A stretch of DNA of 64,000 bases from Serinus canaria (lineage: Eukaryota > Chordata > Aves > Passeriformes > Fringillidae). The position numbers were made by a program, and so were the translations under genes. The notes below the pieces were generated by a model. That model saw only the letters and a list, made by a program, of their open reading frames with translations. It ran no database searches and had not been told where the DNA came from. Every line of letters starts with the position of its first letter. The first letter of the stretch is position 1. The stretch spans positions 72,667,934-72,731,933 of the forward strand of contig NC_066313.1 of the NCBI RefSeq assembly GCF_022539315.1, written 5' to 3'. Positions 50,350 to 62,517 of this stretch are shown in pieces.

Positions 50350-52119
50350 GCTAAACTGACTTGTCCTTAACTCCTAACAGTACAGAACATACTGTGTTCC
50401 CAGAGAACAACACAAGGGCATCTATCTTGCTGTACTGAGACAGTTCAGGATTCCTCAAGCTTATCTACTCATCATCTGTCCCCATTGACTAATAGTAGCT
50501 GCTTAAAGAAAAGGATTTACAAAAACAACAAGTCTAAAAAGCCATTGATCATTTCCTGGAATATTTTCTGTTCTTGTCAGTCTGCAGCTCAGGGCTTTCT
50601 TGATTCAGAGGCAGTTGCTTTCAGTAGTTAGCAAAGCATTAATACACTTTCATTTGGATGTCTCCATGCAACTGCTTAGCTGTGAGCTACATGTCTAAGC
50701 TTTAATTATAGGTAATGCACTGAAATATAGTTAATGAACTGTCTAGTCCAGACAGTCAATAGAACCTCAAGAGAGATTCAGTTCATGCTCAAGCAAACAT
50801 CTGATGCATAGGCATGAATGCCTGGTGTCACTTCAAGCACCCAAGTTTATTTCACCAGCTCTGGTCAAAAAAAAAGGAGGCTGTCTTTCAGGTTTAACAT
50901 CCACCTGCACATTTCTAGGGTGCCTGAAATAACACTAAATTTTGAAGTTAAAGCAAAAAAGCTGAGGCTATTTTTTTAATTGTTCCAGCTGGACTTTCCT
51001 GCAGTAGTTTCACCCAACTGCATGTTGAACTTAAGTAATTCATCAAGTCCAAAGCATCCCATGGCATGTATGTTTTGTGAGAGGATATACTTCCTTTTTT
51101 GTTGTTTTGTTTGTTTGCTAGGTTCTGGTTTGGTTTCTATTTCTTCTTACTATGTTTTGCATCTAAAACCTCTTTTTCAGCAAGAAGATTGAACCTTTGT
51201 TTTCTATTCAATTAATAATAATTTTTTAGATTACCTTATTTTCCTAGTGATGTCTCCATCTAGTAGGGCTACACAAGGAGAACCACATCTAGTACATCCC
51301 AGACACATTTTTGTTACACGCTTTGAAGCACATCTTGCAAGTTGAATTAAAACTTTCCATATCTTAGTTGTCCAAACACTGCTTATTTAGTCTTGGTCAA
51401 TTTCCCACTGCTTGATTTTTGAGGCTTTCTTGTCTTGCCAAACTCTAAGTGTCTTGGGATCTTTTACTTTTTGAGACAGTCTTCTACATTGTCTCATGCA
51501 CTGTCTACTGTCTGCCTCAAATGAAGCTACTTTCCTTTTAAACACACATTTAAGTGCTTTTCTGAAATGATGCCCAAATTGCTAGTCTTCTCAACCAACA
51601 TGTTTTCGTTGTCTAATTCTGTTCTATTGTTGTATTTTTTTTATAAAAACTTCATTAAATTCACAAGTGTTCAAGATAGAAACATATTTTAAATTAAACT
51701 AAAAATCAATTAAAATTGAGTTTTGACTAAAAAATTGGGCACTGGTTAAACAAAAAATTTTGGAAACTGTGCATCTTTGGTGGAAGTTCAAATTAAGTGA
51801 AACATTTTGTTCTGCCTATTAAAGAAGCATCTTGAACAACATAAGATTGATTTTTCCTGGGGGGGAAAAAATATTCTGGAGATCAAAACTTAGTGAAATT
51901 AACTCAGGCAAAGCATTTATCACACTCATGAAGACTTGTTTTCAGGTAGTTATAAAACTCAAAGCCAAATTTGGACTTTAAAATCATGAAAATTGTTATG
52001 AAGAGGAAAAAGAGAGGTTACAAATTCAGAAAATCACGCCTGAGAAGTTTTGTGCAGATTTAGTGAGAATACATGCTGTCCTTTGAATGCCTATGCCTCA
52101 AACTCAAAAAAAATATTTT

Positions 52120-52487
52120 TAGAATAAACTATTTCAGTTGGAAGGGATCATCACCACTTCTTTCTCCACTTCCCCTCCTCAGGAAGGAGTAGACAGCAAT
52201 GAGGTCATTCCTCAACCTCCTTTTTGTCCAAACTGTCCAAGACCAAACTTCTCAGCTAGTTCTCACAGGACATTGTTTCCAGCCCTTTCACCAGTTTGGT
52301 TGACTTCCTCTGGACACCTTCAAGGACCTTCACATTCTTTTTAAAGAGTGGGGCCCTGCACTGGCACTGCAGGTGAGACCACATCAATATTGAATACAGA
52401 GGGATGATCACTTCTTTTGACCATCTGGTCATGCTGTGTTTGATGCACCCCAGGATGTGGTTTTCCATCTTGGCTGCCAGAGCACAT
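52120..52487 (-). mobile_element. CR1 LINE, 5'-truncated
   Basis: The left edge on plus reads TAGAATAAACTATTTCAGTT followed by GGAAGGGATCATC, the complement of a CR1 3' end. Going right, it covers the ORF2 C-terminus on the minus strand. The minus-strand frame at 52468-52256 encodes segments typical of CR1 ORF2, such as ILGCIKHSM, EVIIPLYSILM and VKVLEGVQRKSTKLVKGLE. Similarity fades after TTGGCTGCCAGAGCAC near 52487. About 370 bp, diverged, broken by stops and frameshifts, inactive. Confidence 0.92.
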
Positions 52488-55159
52488 ATTTTCTAAGTAT
52501 CTGAAATGTTGCAATGAGCACAGTGACATTTCATTCATGTTCTTGTACATAGATTAAAAAAAAAAAAACAAAAAAACCCCTAAATACGCCAACCAAACAT
52601 AAAAAGAATACAATATTTTTCAAATGAAAAACACCTTATAAAATTGTGTAACTTTGTGTTGCCTAAAGAAAAAAACAAATTAAACATAAAAATTAAATAC
52701 CATGTATATAAATATGTATATATGTATAAAGAAATGTACATGCACATATGTACATATATACATACATATTTATGTGCACATAGATAAGTAGCTAGATAGG
52801 TATAAAAAATTTCCAAGAGAGACAAAGAGGATTCCTTTTATTAAATCTATGTAACTTTTTTAATTCACCTTCCTCTTCTGCATAAAAATTTGTATTTAGT
52901 ATTTAATAGTATTTGGGGAATACTAAGGGCCCTTCACAAGTACTCTTTCCCATGAACAGGCAGACAGCCTTAGAGATGGATCTTGCTTAGCATTTTGGGC
53001 TAAAACATTTCAGAAAATAATGTGCAACAAAATGTAATGAATAAATCTCTTAGTCTCAAATGAGATATTATCTTTACCAATGCTGAATCGATTTGTCACC
53101 TAATATTCTGCTTGTAGAAGCACTGAAATCAATATAAACACTAGTCTTTCATATAAATGGCTAAATTTACCTGGAAAAATGTAGTCCACTTAAACTAGAA
53201 ATATTTTGCTTTAAATTTCCACATGCAAATCTGATTCTTCTGGATGAGTAAATTTGAGAATAAATGTAATTTCATATGCCTAGGAACAAGATTTATAAAA
53301 CAGAAAGTCAGAGAAACTCTTTGCAGATTCAAAATATAAAAACCAGTATATAAAAACCTGCTTTCAGTTCCGTTTTGAATATTTTTTTCTTTGATGTCAC
53401 AGAATTGTGATTTGCTATACTTTTGAAGAGTACCCTCAGTAAAAGAGCAGAGAAAGTTGGCAGCAACAGCTTTAAATATTTGATAAAGAGTAGAAGTTCC
53501 TCCATTCAAGGATATGACAGGGGCAGATTGAAAATATTTTAGACTTTCAGAAAAGAAAAGGATAGAAAAGATTGATTTAAAAAATAATGTACTTTTCCAA
53601 AACACTAACTAAGTATTTAAGCCACAGTGTATGTAAAAAGAATAAATTAGGAGTTCTTCCAGTCTCCTATTTCTCCTATATCCTTTTATTTCATCTTCTG
53701 ATGAACACAAACTTAGGGAAACCTTCATTATAAGTGAACATGTTTCCTTCCATGAAAGTTCTGTGTACTTTTCAATCTCACAAGAGATAAAATTGTATTA
53801 CTGAGAGTAATACTCAAATCACACTGAATTTCTGAACACTTTTTATTACAATTCCATGAAGCTGGACTAGAGTATGGAAAAAGGAAATTTGTGCAGCATT
53901 ATTTTTCCCAATCCTCCATCTGGGATAATCTTAGCCTTTTTCTCATTCCTGTAGCATTAGAGATGTGACAAAGTATGATTCCATCATTCTAAAGCCATGG
54001 AAATGAATACTGTTGATTATCTCGCCTTGGTGGCCGATAATGAAAGATGTTTTCCTGTTTCTCAATTTTGTGTTGAGGGTCTAGCCTTGGGAATACCATC
54101 ACACCTATCTACTGCTGCTCTGTAGTTTGTAGTTTTATTTTGTTGTTGTTGTTGCTTTACATCTCTGCATTAAAATGTTTTTTATTTTATTACTTAGATT
54201 TAATATCTGCTTTGTTTAAAATGTTATCGTTTTTACTGGGATTTTTTCTGATTATGAGCCTGCTTAGAAATAGCAAGACTATGAGAACTAGTCCCTGTAA
54301 TTTCTTCATGAATGTTAAGATGTTGTGGCCATAAGAATCTGTTGCTCTGTGAGGTTAAGCTGTAACAGAATTGCTCATGTTGACTGTTTTACCGCTCTGT
54401 TCCTGAGGGAAATGCAGTCATATTCTAGTTTCTCCTAAATGTGCTGATATTCAGCCTATGATTTTTTTACAGGACAGGCTGACCAGTTTGGAAGACGAAA
54501 ATTTATTTCCTCTCTTTCTGAGAAGTATCATCCAGTGTGACAGGGGAAATGATAGTTCACATATGAGAACTTACTTTTTTCTATGTTAAGGCAGGTTTCA
54601 TACCACTACTTTTGAAGAGCAATGTAAAACCCATAAGGCGATTAAAATGGGCATGTAACACATTTTCCAGTTTTTGAAATACATAATTCAAACATTTCAT
54701 ATTATTTTATTTTAAATTTTACTTAAGAAATTAAGCACTCCTCAGGCTGTAATCAATATCAGAAACTCAGTGATTTATTTATGGAACGTGATACCTCAGA
54801 TAATTTTTTGGGAAATCAGAATTTAGCATCCCTATTGCTTTCTGAAAAGAGTGTTTTGAGATTTGCCATGTTGCCTTGGTTGTGATAAAGATATTTTCCA
54901 TGGTAAATGTTATGGTTGAAAATATGATAGAAACTTTACATCTGTCATTTTCATAATGATTTAGAAGAAAAACGGAAATTGGAATAAAATCTGACAGATT
55001 GGGGCCTTTTAGAGGATGCTAATATTCAGGTCTCCGTTGTACTTAGGGCAGATAATTGGGCTTTGCTTTACCTCTTTTCAAATAATCCACCTATTTATAT
55101 TTGTTCTGGCATTTATGGCCTTGCTGCATTTTTGTGGTAAAAACAACAACAAAAAAAGC
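52488..55159. other. Non-coding, nothing firmly identified
   Basis: A+T-rich unique sequence with an A13 run at 52556-52568 and a TATA/CATA-rich tract at 52702-52798. The 136-codon minus-strand frame at 53195-53605 is A+T-rich, Phe/Ser-rich and unrecognised. Confidence 0.65.
52702..52798. repeat. Degenerate TATG/TACA tract
   Basis: Alternating pyrimidine/purine sequence with GTATATATGTATA and ACATATGTACATATATACAT-like blocks, a decayed microsatellite. Confidence 0.8.
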
Positions 55160-55490
55160 ATAGAATCAAAGAACAAAGAATCATAGAATCAATTGTGTTG
55201 GAGAAGCTATTAAATTCATTGAGTCCAGTTAACACAGCAATGCCCAGTCCACCAAAACCATATCTCATGGCAACACATATACATGTCCATTGGATACCCC
55301 CAGGGATGCTGATTCCACCACTTCCATGGGCAACCTCTTCCAATGCTTGACAAACCTTTCTGTGAAGAAATATTGTATAGTATCCAATCTCAATCACCTG
55401 ATGCAATTGGAGGCTGTTTTTCCTTGCCCTAGCACTTATAACTGAGGAGGGGAGACTGACATCCCCCTCGCTACAACTTCCTTTTAGTTA
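55160..55490 (-). mobile_element. CR1 LINE copy A, 5'-truncated
   Basis: The 3' tail is at the left edge: ATAGAATCAAAGAACAAAG then AATCATAGAATC, an octamer-type CR1 tail read in complement. The body has recognisable CR1 3' sequence, including CCACTTCCATGGGCAACC and the conserved CTCGCTACAACTTCCTTTTAG block at the right edge. It ends at 55490, exactly where the next CR1's 3' end begins. The continuation expected in CR1 after that block is not found on the far side of the second copy. Inactive. Confidence 0.93.
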
Positions 55491-56240
55491 ATCACAGAAT
55501 CATTTCATTTGGAAAAGACCATCATGGTCATCAAATCCAGCCTTTGCCTGATTGCCACTTGTCAAAGACAAAATAGCATTAAGTGGCATGGCCAATTGTT
55601 CCTTGGACAGCTCCAAGAATGGTGATTCCACCCCACCCTGGGCAGTTGGTTCCAATGCTTAACAACCCTTTAGGAAGAAATTCCTTCTGATGCTCAACCT
55701 GAGCCTCCCCTGACCCAGTGTGAGATTACGTCTTCTTGTTCTGTCATGAGCTGGGACCTTTGTCTGGCTACCACCTCTTTTCAGGCAGTTGTAGAGAGTG
55801 ATAGGGTCTTTTCTGAGACTCCTTTTCTGCACCCAACTCCCTCAGGTGCTCGTAATAGGACTTACCCTCCAGACCCTTCACCAGTTCTATTGCCCTTCTT
55901 TGGACACACTCCAGCACCTCAATGTCCTTCTCAAAGTGGGGATCCAAAACTGAGCAGAGTACTTGAGGTGTGGCCACACCATTGCTGGGGCACAATCACT
56001 GCCCTGGTCCTGCTGGCCACACTACTGCTGATACAAGCCAGGATGCCAGTGGCCTTCTTGGCCTCCTGGACACACACTGGCTCATGTTCAGTGGCTGTCA
56101 ACCAACACCCCCAGGTCCTTTTCTGCTGGGCCACTTTCCATTCTCTCTGTCCAAAACCTGGTGCATTGCATTGGGTTATTGTGACAAAGGGGCAGGGCCC
56201 AGCCCTTGGCCATACAATTGGCCTTGGCCCCAAAACCTTT
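55491..56240 (-). mobile_element. CR1 LINE copy B, longest in the window
   Basis: It begins with ATCACAGAATCATTTCATTT, the complement of a CR1 3' end, and runs about 750 bp into ORF2. On the minus strand, pieces of the reverse-transcriptase C-terminal region are clear: HNNPMQCTRFW and GPAEKDLGVLVD (about 56200-56090), then in another phase EAKKATGILACI and SVASRTRAVI, then FEKDIEVLECVQRRAIELVK. The phase changes show frameshifts, so it cannot encode an enzyme. The 176-codon plus-strand frame at 55746-56276 is simply antisense to this element. Confidence 0.94.
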
Positions 56241-59200
56241 ATATTTTTTCATAACACAGTAAAGAAAAAAATATAAATCCGGAAATTTTTTTAAACAAAA
56301 GAGTATTCTGGTGGAAGAGGCTGTCCTACTTATTTTTTGACCATCTTGAGTGTTTAGCCAGATTTTTAAAGACATTTATTTGCCTTAAGCCTGTTGTGTC
56401 TGCAGGGGAGAGTTACTGCGTGTTTTATAAAGCTATTCTTAGATTTCATTTCTCCTAAAGTAACAGACTCAGTTGGATAGCAATGAGCAATTATTCCTCC
56501 TCACTGAGTTTAGAAAAAAGCTCTGGTCCAATTTCTGCTGTTGGCAGACAGTGTCTAATCCATGCTTTCTGTCACTATTACAAGCATTCAAACTGAGTGC
56601 TTTCTTTTCAGGCAGATCGGTGTCATTAATTGTCACCTTACAATGGCACATAAGGAACTGTTACAGAAGGCACATAACAGAGAAGGAGATTTATTTTTAG
56701 GGCTACAAAGGAACTTCCAAATTTCAAATCTGATCCAGCATCTAAGCCTTAATTATTTTTCATAGTTGGCATGCATATCTGAAAAACTAGTCACATCAAT
56801 ACTTATGTACAGTTTTTCTTAATTTCAGAGCATGTTTCATTATCAAAAATAAACTTGAATTATTTGTTTGCATTGAAAACTTGTGAAACACCTTTGTGGT
56901 GAGTTGTATATACAAGTGATTACTTATTTAGGATTGGTAATATTACTTATCCTTGCAATGGACAATTTTAACTGAATTTATGCAGAGAGAAAAAGAGCAG
57001 CATGTGAATTTGAACTTAAAAAATATTGGTTTAGATAGTAAGGGTTTGTCTATATCTGTAAACCAAACATGCATGGGACTCTTAAATAGCACTAAAGTCA
57101 ACTGGACAGAAAAATTTAAGCCCTCTTTCCCTCCAAGACAGGATGACTAGACCCAAAGTGACTATTTTCTTCCATGTCTGTGCTTCATAATACCTTTCAG
57201 CCTGTGACTGGAAATGGGTTTGGAGAGACCATTAGTCTAAAACCATTCTGACAATTCAGAATTACAAATCTTCTACTTTCAGTCACCTAAAACACTCCCT
57301 CACAGTGCTTTATTGGAAATAAAGATGTAATAAAAAGAACAAATCAATTCAGTAGAAGTGACTTTATTACTTTTAATTTTTTAACTAGTTAACTTTTCAG
57401 TCAGATATTAATGCTGTAACAATTTTGGTTTTATGCATTTTGCATTTTTCTTTTCTCTCTCTTTTTTTTATTTTTTTTTGTCTTAAAAGTAAGTTGAAGA
57501 ACTCCAGAACAAAAAGAAATCATGTTGCTTTTTTTCCCTCATTTTTCATACACATAGTTGCAATGACAATCAGTGGGTCTTGAAGCTGAGTCTCGGAGTG
57601 GGTTTGCCAAAACTCTGCTGTTTCAACTAAAGATAAAATGAGAATGAAGTAAACAAATTCTCTAAAGCAGCTGTTATACAATTCCACTGTGTCCCTAATT
57701 CCAAAATATAAGTCTCCTTCCTACTGTAGATTTTGGACCGTATTTATCTCAATGGTAATTGATCTTGATTGATCTCTCTTTTCAATTGTTTTATGCAGTT
57801 TTAAAAAATTAACTCTTTTTCAAAGTACTACTTTTTTAGTTTCCATCTTGTTCCCATTTTTCTACCTCTTCCTTTCTAGCTTCATGTCAAGGTCAATCTG
57901 CCCCACCAGCTGATCTATTTTTCATCAGATTCCACTCTATATTGTTTGCTCAGCTCAGCATCTTTCTTCATTCACAAATCTGATTTTCCTGTCAGTCTTA
58001 TGATCCCCTTTGTCACTTTCTTCTTTTGAACTGAATGCCCTTTTCCAGACAAAGTCTCCAGTCTTCCCTATATTTTCTTCTTGTGCTAAGCTCTTCCTTC
58101 CCCTTCCCTGGTCTCATAGTCTGGGTATGAGCAAATTCAACCATTGAATTCCCTTCCCAACAAGATATTTGTTACCAATGCATTTGAACCAGATTTTGTT
58201 TCTGTCACAAATTTAGGCTGTCTGATGCCACTCTGTCACAGAGGGAAGGCCACCCTTGTTTTCTTGACAGTGCTCCAAGAATAGCAATTGGAAAAAAATA
58301 TAGAGGAAAGTTTTGAACTTGTGCCCATGTTAAACAGGAAGCAAGGTCAGTTAACTGACTGTAATGATGCAGGAGGAGTTTAATCATAAGAAGGAGAACC
58401 AAAGAAGTGCTTTCTTCAGAAATATAAAGGAAGAGAATTACTTTTCTATTACATAGGCGTACTCAAAACTATGTAACTGGGCATAGTTACAGATATGCAG
58501 TGGGGAAATTAAAAAAATATCATTTCAAGTTATTAAACATCCATTTCTTTAGCTAGGGAAATAATTTAATAACCAAATGTGACTAATGACCCCACAGAGA
58601 AGAGTAAATGAAAAAGATGCAAATGTTTGGGAATCAACATGTATCTTTACGGGTGTCTCCTTCACGAAAACAATTTTATTTTAATATTCACAAATAAAGA
58701 ATTGAATTTTACTTCAGTTTACTGTAAATACTCAGAGATTTTTGAGTATGAGTAAACCCAATTCTGGTAAGCAGGAATCTTGTCACCTTTAATGACGAGC
58801 CTGGAAAGCCTTAATTACAGATGACTCCAGTGCCTACACCAGTGAATACCTGATGGCAGAAAATATTAGGCTCCTTTCTAGATATGCATTTCTATCCTGG
58901 AATTATTCAGGATATGCAGTCTTATTTGATAAGTATTCAAGAAATAAACTTTTACTCAGTTTTAATAAGTATGTGAATTTCAATATCTCAATAAGGGCAT
59001 TTTGTTGAACTTGAAATGTCATATACACTTAAAATCAGCATGATTCTAGTAAAATAGTGAGCAAGACAGTGGAAAATGAAATACATTTCACCCCCTGCAG
59101 AGATTAAATTTACAGGAAATATTGAAGAAAATGCTATAAACACAGGTTTGACCTGTATGCAAAAGCAACTGGAGCAGAAATTAAACCAGATGCTCACTTT

Positions 59201-62157
59201 GCTCCTAATAGTGCAACTAGCCACTGTTCTTGATGCACACATTATTTTTACATGCAGTATAGAGGAAGAAAGGAGGAAGTAAATCGGTTACTGTAATAGA
59301 TGTATCACAATGTACTTTAAAAAAAAAAGAAAAGGAGAAACAGATGTTCCTCGTGCAGGTATAAAATTCAAAAGAGTAATAAAGCTATCAAAGAATGTGT
59401 AATGAAGTGTAGATTAAAGAGCACAGTCTTGTCGTTACAACATATGTTCTGAACTTTCATGAAATAGGATGGTTTAAAACCAGACACATTCTCATGAAAA
59501 CAAGGAGATTGAAAAGACCTGCAAAAGAAATGTTCTTTTTATGTTCTGAAAGGTACAACCTGCAGAAGGAGACGAATGTAGCATTAATGTGCTGTAGGAA
59601 TTGTAGAGCTGGACTGATGCACTAGCATCCATTATCCAGTTCTCTGCAACTGAAAGTCACTTTGATTGAAGGTCATTATGACCAAGATGCAGGTCTTTGC
59701 AGTTGTTGGAATTTTTTCTGGTAGAAACAGTCAGTTTTAATTCTGTTAATTATCAGTTTATTTTTATTAACACTAAAATGAAATTACTTTTTTTTAAATA
59801 TCTCCTTATTTTTCACTTTTTGGAAAGGATTAATTTCAGTTACAGATAGAATGATCAGTCCCTGATTTTTGTGCCTAAAGTCATGTCTTCATGTACTTCT
59901 GTGTTAACTACACACAATACAGCTGTCTAGAAAAAAAATTATTTAGCAGGTAATGGTATTGGGATAAAACCCAGATGTCAGTAACATATGTACATCATAA
60001 TGTCATTTTTCATTCTATCATAGTCAGACACCCCTTAGGAAGTGGCAACAAAACCCGAGTTCCTAAGTAATGTCAGTGAATAACTGTAACTGTGTGGTGT
60101 GTGATTTATAGCAAATGATCATAAAATAAAGACATGGAAAAATTATGTGCATATATTGCAATCCAAGAATGAGAAAAATATGAGCTAAAAAGACATGAAA
60201 GAGATTGGTTTCATTATGTATGAAACATTAGATAGTCAGTCTTTTTGTAGACACTTCCATATGAATGCAAGTGAGAATCTCCAAATTATGAAACAATCTG
60301 AGAAATGAAGAAAAATAGGAACACACCTAAGTACTTTCAGATAACCAGCATATTGTTTTCTTTCATGACTTCTCAAAGGCTTCATCAACATCAATTATAT
60401 TCCCATTTATGAAAGCCAAGAACAGCAGCAGTCAGACAATCACCAGAACTGCACATTCTCCCTGACAGATACTGGATCTGATAGACTTGGAAGAAATTTA
60501 GAAACATTTTGCTTCTGATAAATGTTTATTTGGATATTCATCTGGATGAGACATGGCTTTCTTTCAATTTCAAGTTGTCATTCAAAGAAATTGATTTTTC
60601 CACAGGCAAAGAGCAAGCCTAATTACAAACTGATCATGTCAAAGAACAGGAATATCTATGATGCCGCAAAATATCGGTAAGCAGAGATGGACCATGCAGT
60701 GCCAAGATGACAACACAAACCAATTTTGATTGATACCAGAGTGGAAGACAACAACAGTGGGATTCTTCTATGTCTGTATTGATAGGTACATAACATCTTG
60801 CAAGGTATTCAAGAGTATCCAAGATAGGAGGCCAATGTAGCTCACCGGTCTGTGTATCAAGGCCTCTATTGCAAAAGCACAAGTAATGTTGAAATCCATA
60901 ATCTGGTTCTGTTCTGAGCTCCATTCAGAATCCATGTCCCATCAACTCCACAATTATTCTTTCTAACCACAGCAGGCTGCTTGGAAAAATTAAGGTACTG
61001 CTTATGAAATATCAGTACTCACTCATGATATGGCAGAGAGTGAGTGTACAAGCACATGCACCAGGGGAAAAAAAAGCAAAAACCCTGAAACAACCACAAA
61101 ACCACCTAGCAGTGAATTGCAGGGAAACAGTAGAGCTGGAGTAGATGTCTAAATGTAAAGCATGTATCGTGTTCAGGTTCAAATGGATGAATCACCAAGA
61201 GGATTGCTTAAAAGCACTAAGTCTAGTATCCTTGTTCAGTGATTTCAAGAGCTGAAAGCTCCTGTTGCTAGAGAGGTCTGACAGATGTACTTACATCCTA
61301 CTCTTTAGCATCAGGATACGAGAGCAGCAACACTGGTTGCAAAAACTTAAAAAAATTTCTGAAGAGTCTATTTCTCTAAAATATTTTTCAGTTGTCAATC
61401 ATTTCCCCTTTTCTGAGCTATTATTTCACTTTATTCAGCCTCAGATATGCTCACAAGAATGTGTTTTCTTGGAAGAGGATTTCCTTCTCATCGAGGTACT
61501 TTGCTTTACTTCTGCATATGCTGACACTTCATTTCTTCTTATTACATTGACTGGCCATCATGATCTTTCCCTAGTGTCTCTATAAGTCTAAGAGATTATA
61601 AAGAACCCCCTCATGCACTGAAAAGAAATGCTTCAAGAAGGTGTTTTCTCATCTGGATTCTTGGACAACCAGCCAAATCAACAGTAATCAGGAACATTAT
61701 TGGGCAGTGGAATTAGGAGATTAGTATTGATAAATTGTTTGAACAGTACTTAAAATATACTTATCCTGTACCAAGCTTTTTCAATAGATTTAAAACTACC
61801 AGTTTGGGTGTGCTGTGCTGGAAAAGAAGGAATTACATGTGTCATGGGAGAGATCTTTGGATGTTGGAGTCTAGAAATTATGCACATAATGCTGGGCTTT
61901 TTTTGCAGATGAACACATCTTCCAGCTAAAAAGCTTCAATTTGTTCTTTTTACTCTGATACAGTGCCTTCTTTTGGAAATCTGTCCACCTTAGCCTGCAA
62001 TGCCTGTATTTTATTCAGCAATTGCTTTGAAAACAGTTGTTTGTAGTCAAGGCTCCAAGGCAACTTCACTGTTCAGACTGCCTTCATTACTGATTGTAAA
62101 GGTGCTTTCAATGCTCAGGCAAAATTGAACCCATCATTCAGGATAATTTTGAATATC
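56241..62157. other. Non-coding, nothing firmly identified
   Basis: Unique A+T-rich sequence. A T-rich run lies around 57462-57479. The 96-codon ATG-initiated minus frame at 60634-60924 lies in slightly G+C-richer DNA but has no recognisable domain and stops soon after. Other frames are shorter or start at non-ATG codons. Confidence 0.6.
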
Positions 62158-62204
62158 TGAAGCTCTGAACATATTGATTGTTCATCAATATGTTCAGAGC
62201 TTCA
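62158..62204. repeat. Perfect 21-bp inverted repeat with 5-base loop
   Basis: The left arm 62158-62178 starts TGAAGCTCTGAACATATT. It is the exact reverse complement of the right arm 62184-62204, which starts ATCAATATGTTCAGAGC. The spacer is TGTTC at 62179-62183. Pairing ends abruptly on both sides. The geometry is almost the same as the hairpin at 17234-17282, but the sequence is unrelated, so a shared mutational process is more likely than a shared element. Confidence 0.95.
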
Positions 62205-62435
62205 TCCCTTATCTGTACAATTTTTTTAGTGTGGATGGACTCCTGTCCCCATTACAAACGGGACACAGACAGGAGGCTTGGCTGGGGCTATTCATGCTCT
62301 GACTTGGTAGCCAGCCCCCAGCAGCCTACTCTGATTGCATCTGCACAGAGCAGCCCAGCAGCAAGCACACAGGTTTTGGGTTTTTTTTTTACTTTATCAG
62401 TTTTCATCAGTATTTGAAAGCCAATCTTCCTCAAG

Positions 62436-62517
62436 AAAAAACAAACAGAAAACCCCCATAAACAAACCAACCAACTAACCAACCAGCCAAAAACCCAACC
62501 TCAAACCAAACAAAAAT
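62436..62517. repeat. CAA/CCAA-rich low-complexity tract
   Basis: Mostly A and C, with AACCAACCAACT-like and CAAACCAAACA units. Confidence 0.8.

Larger units (their letters stand above)
46765..52119. other. Non-coding, nothing firmly identified
   Basis: Unique A+T-rich sequence. It contains a 17-bp near-repeat at 47129-47167, a (CCAAA)n tract at 49624-49660 and a poly-T tract at 50322-50349. No frame longer than about 80 codons occurs, and none is recognisable. Confidence 0.65.

Noticed and set aside
55746..56276. 176-codon plus-strand open frame, the longest in the window
   Set aside because: It lies fully antisense to CR1 copy B apart from its last few codons. Its openness comes from the complementary CR1 sequence.
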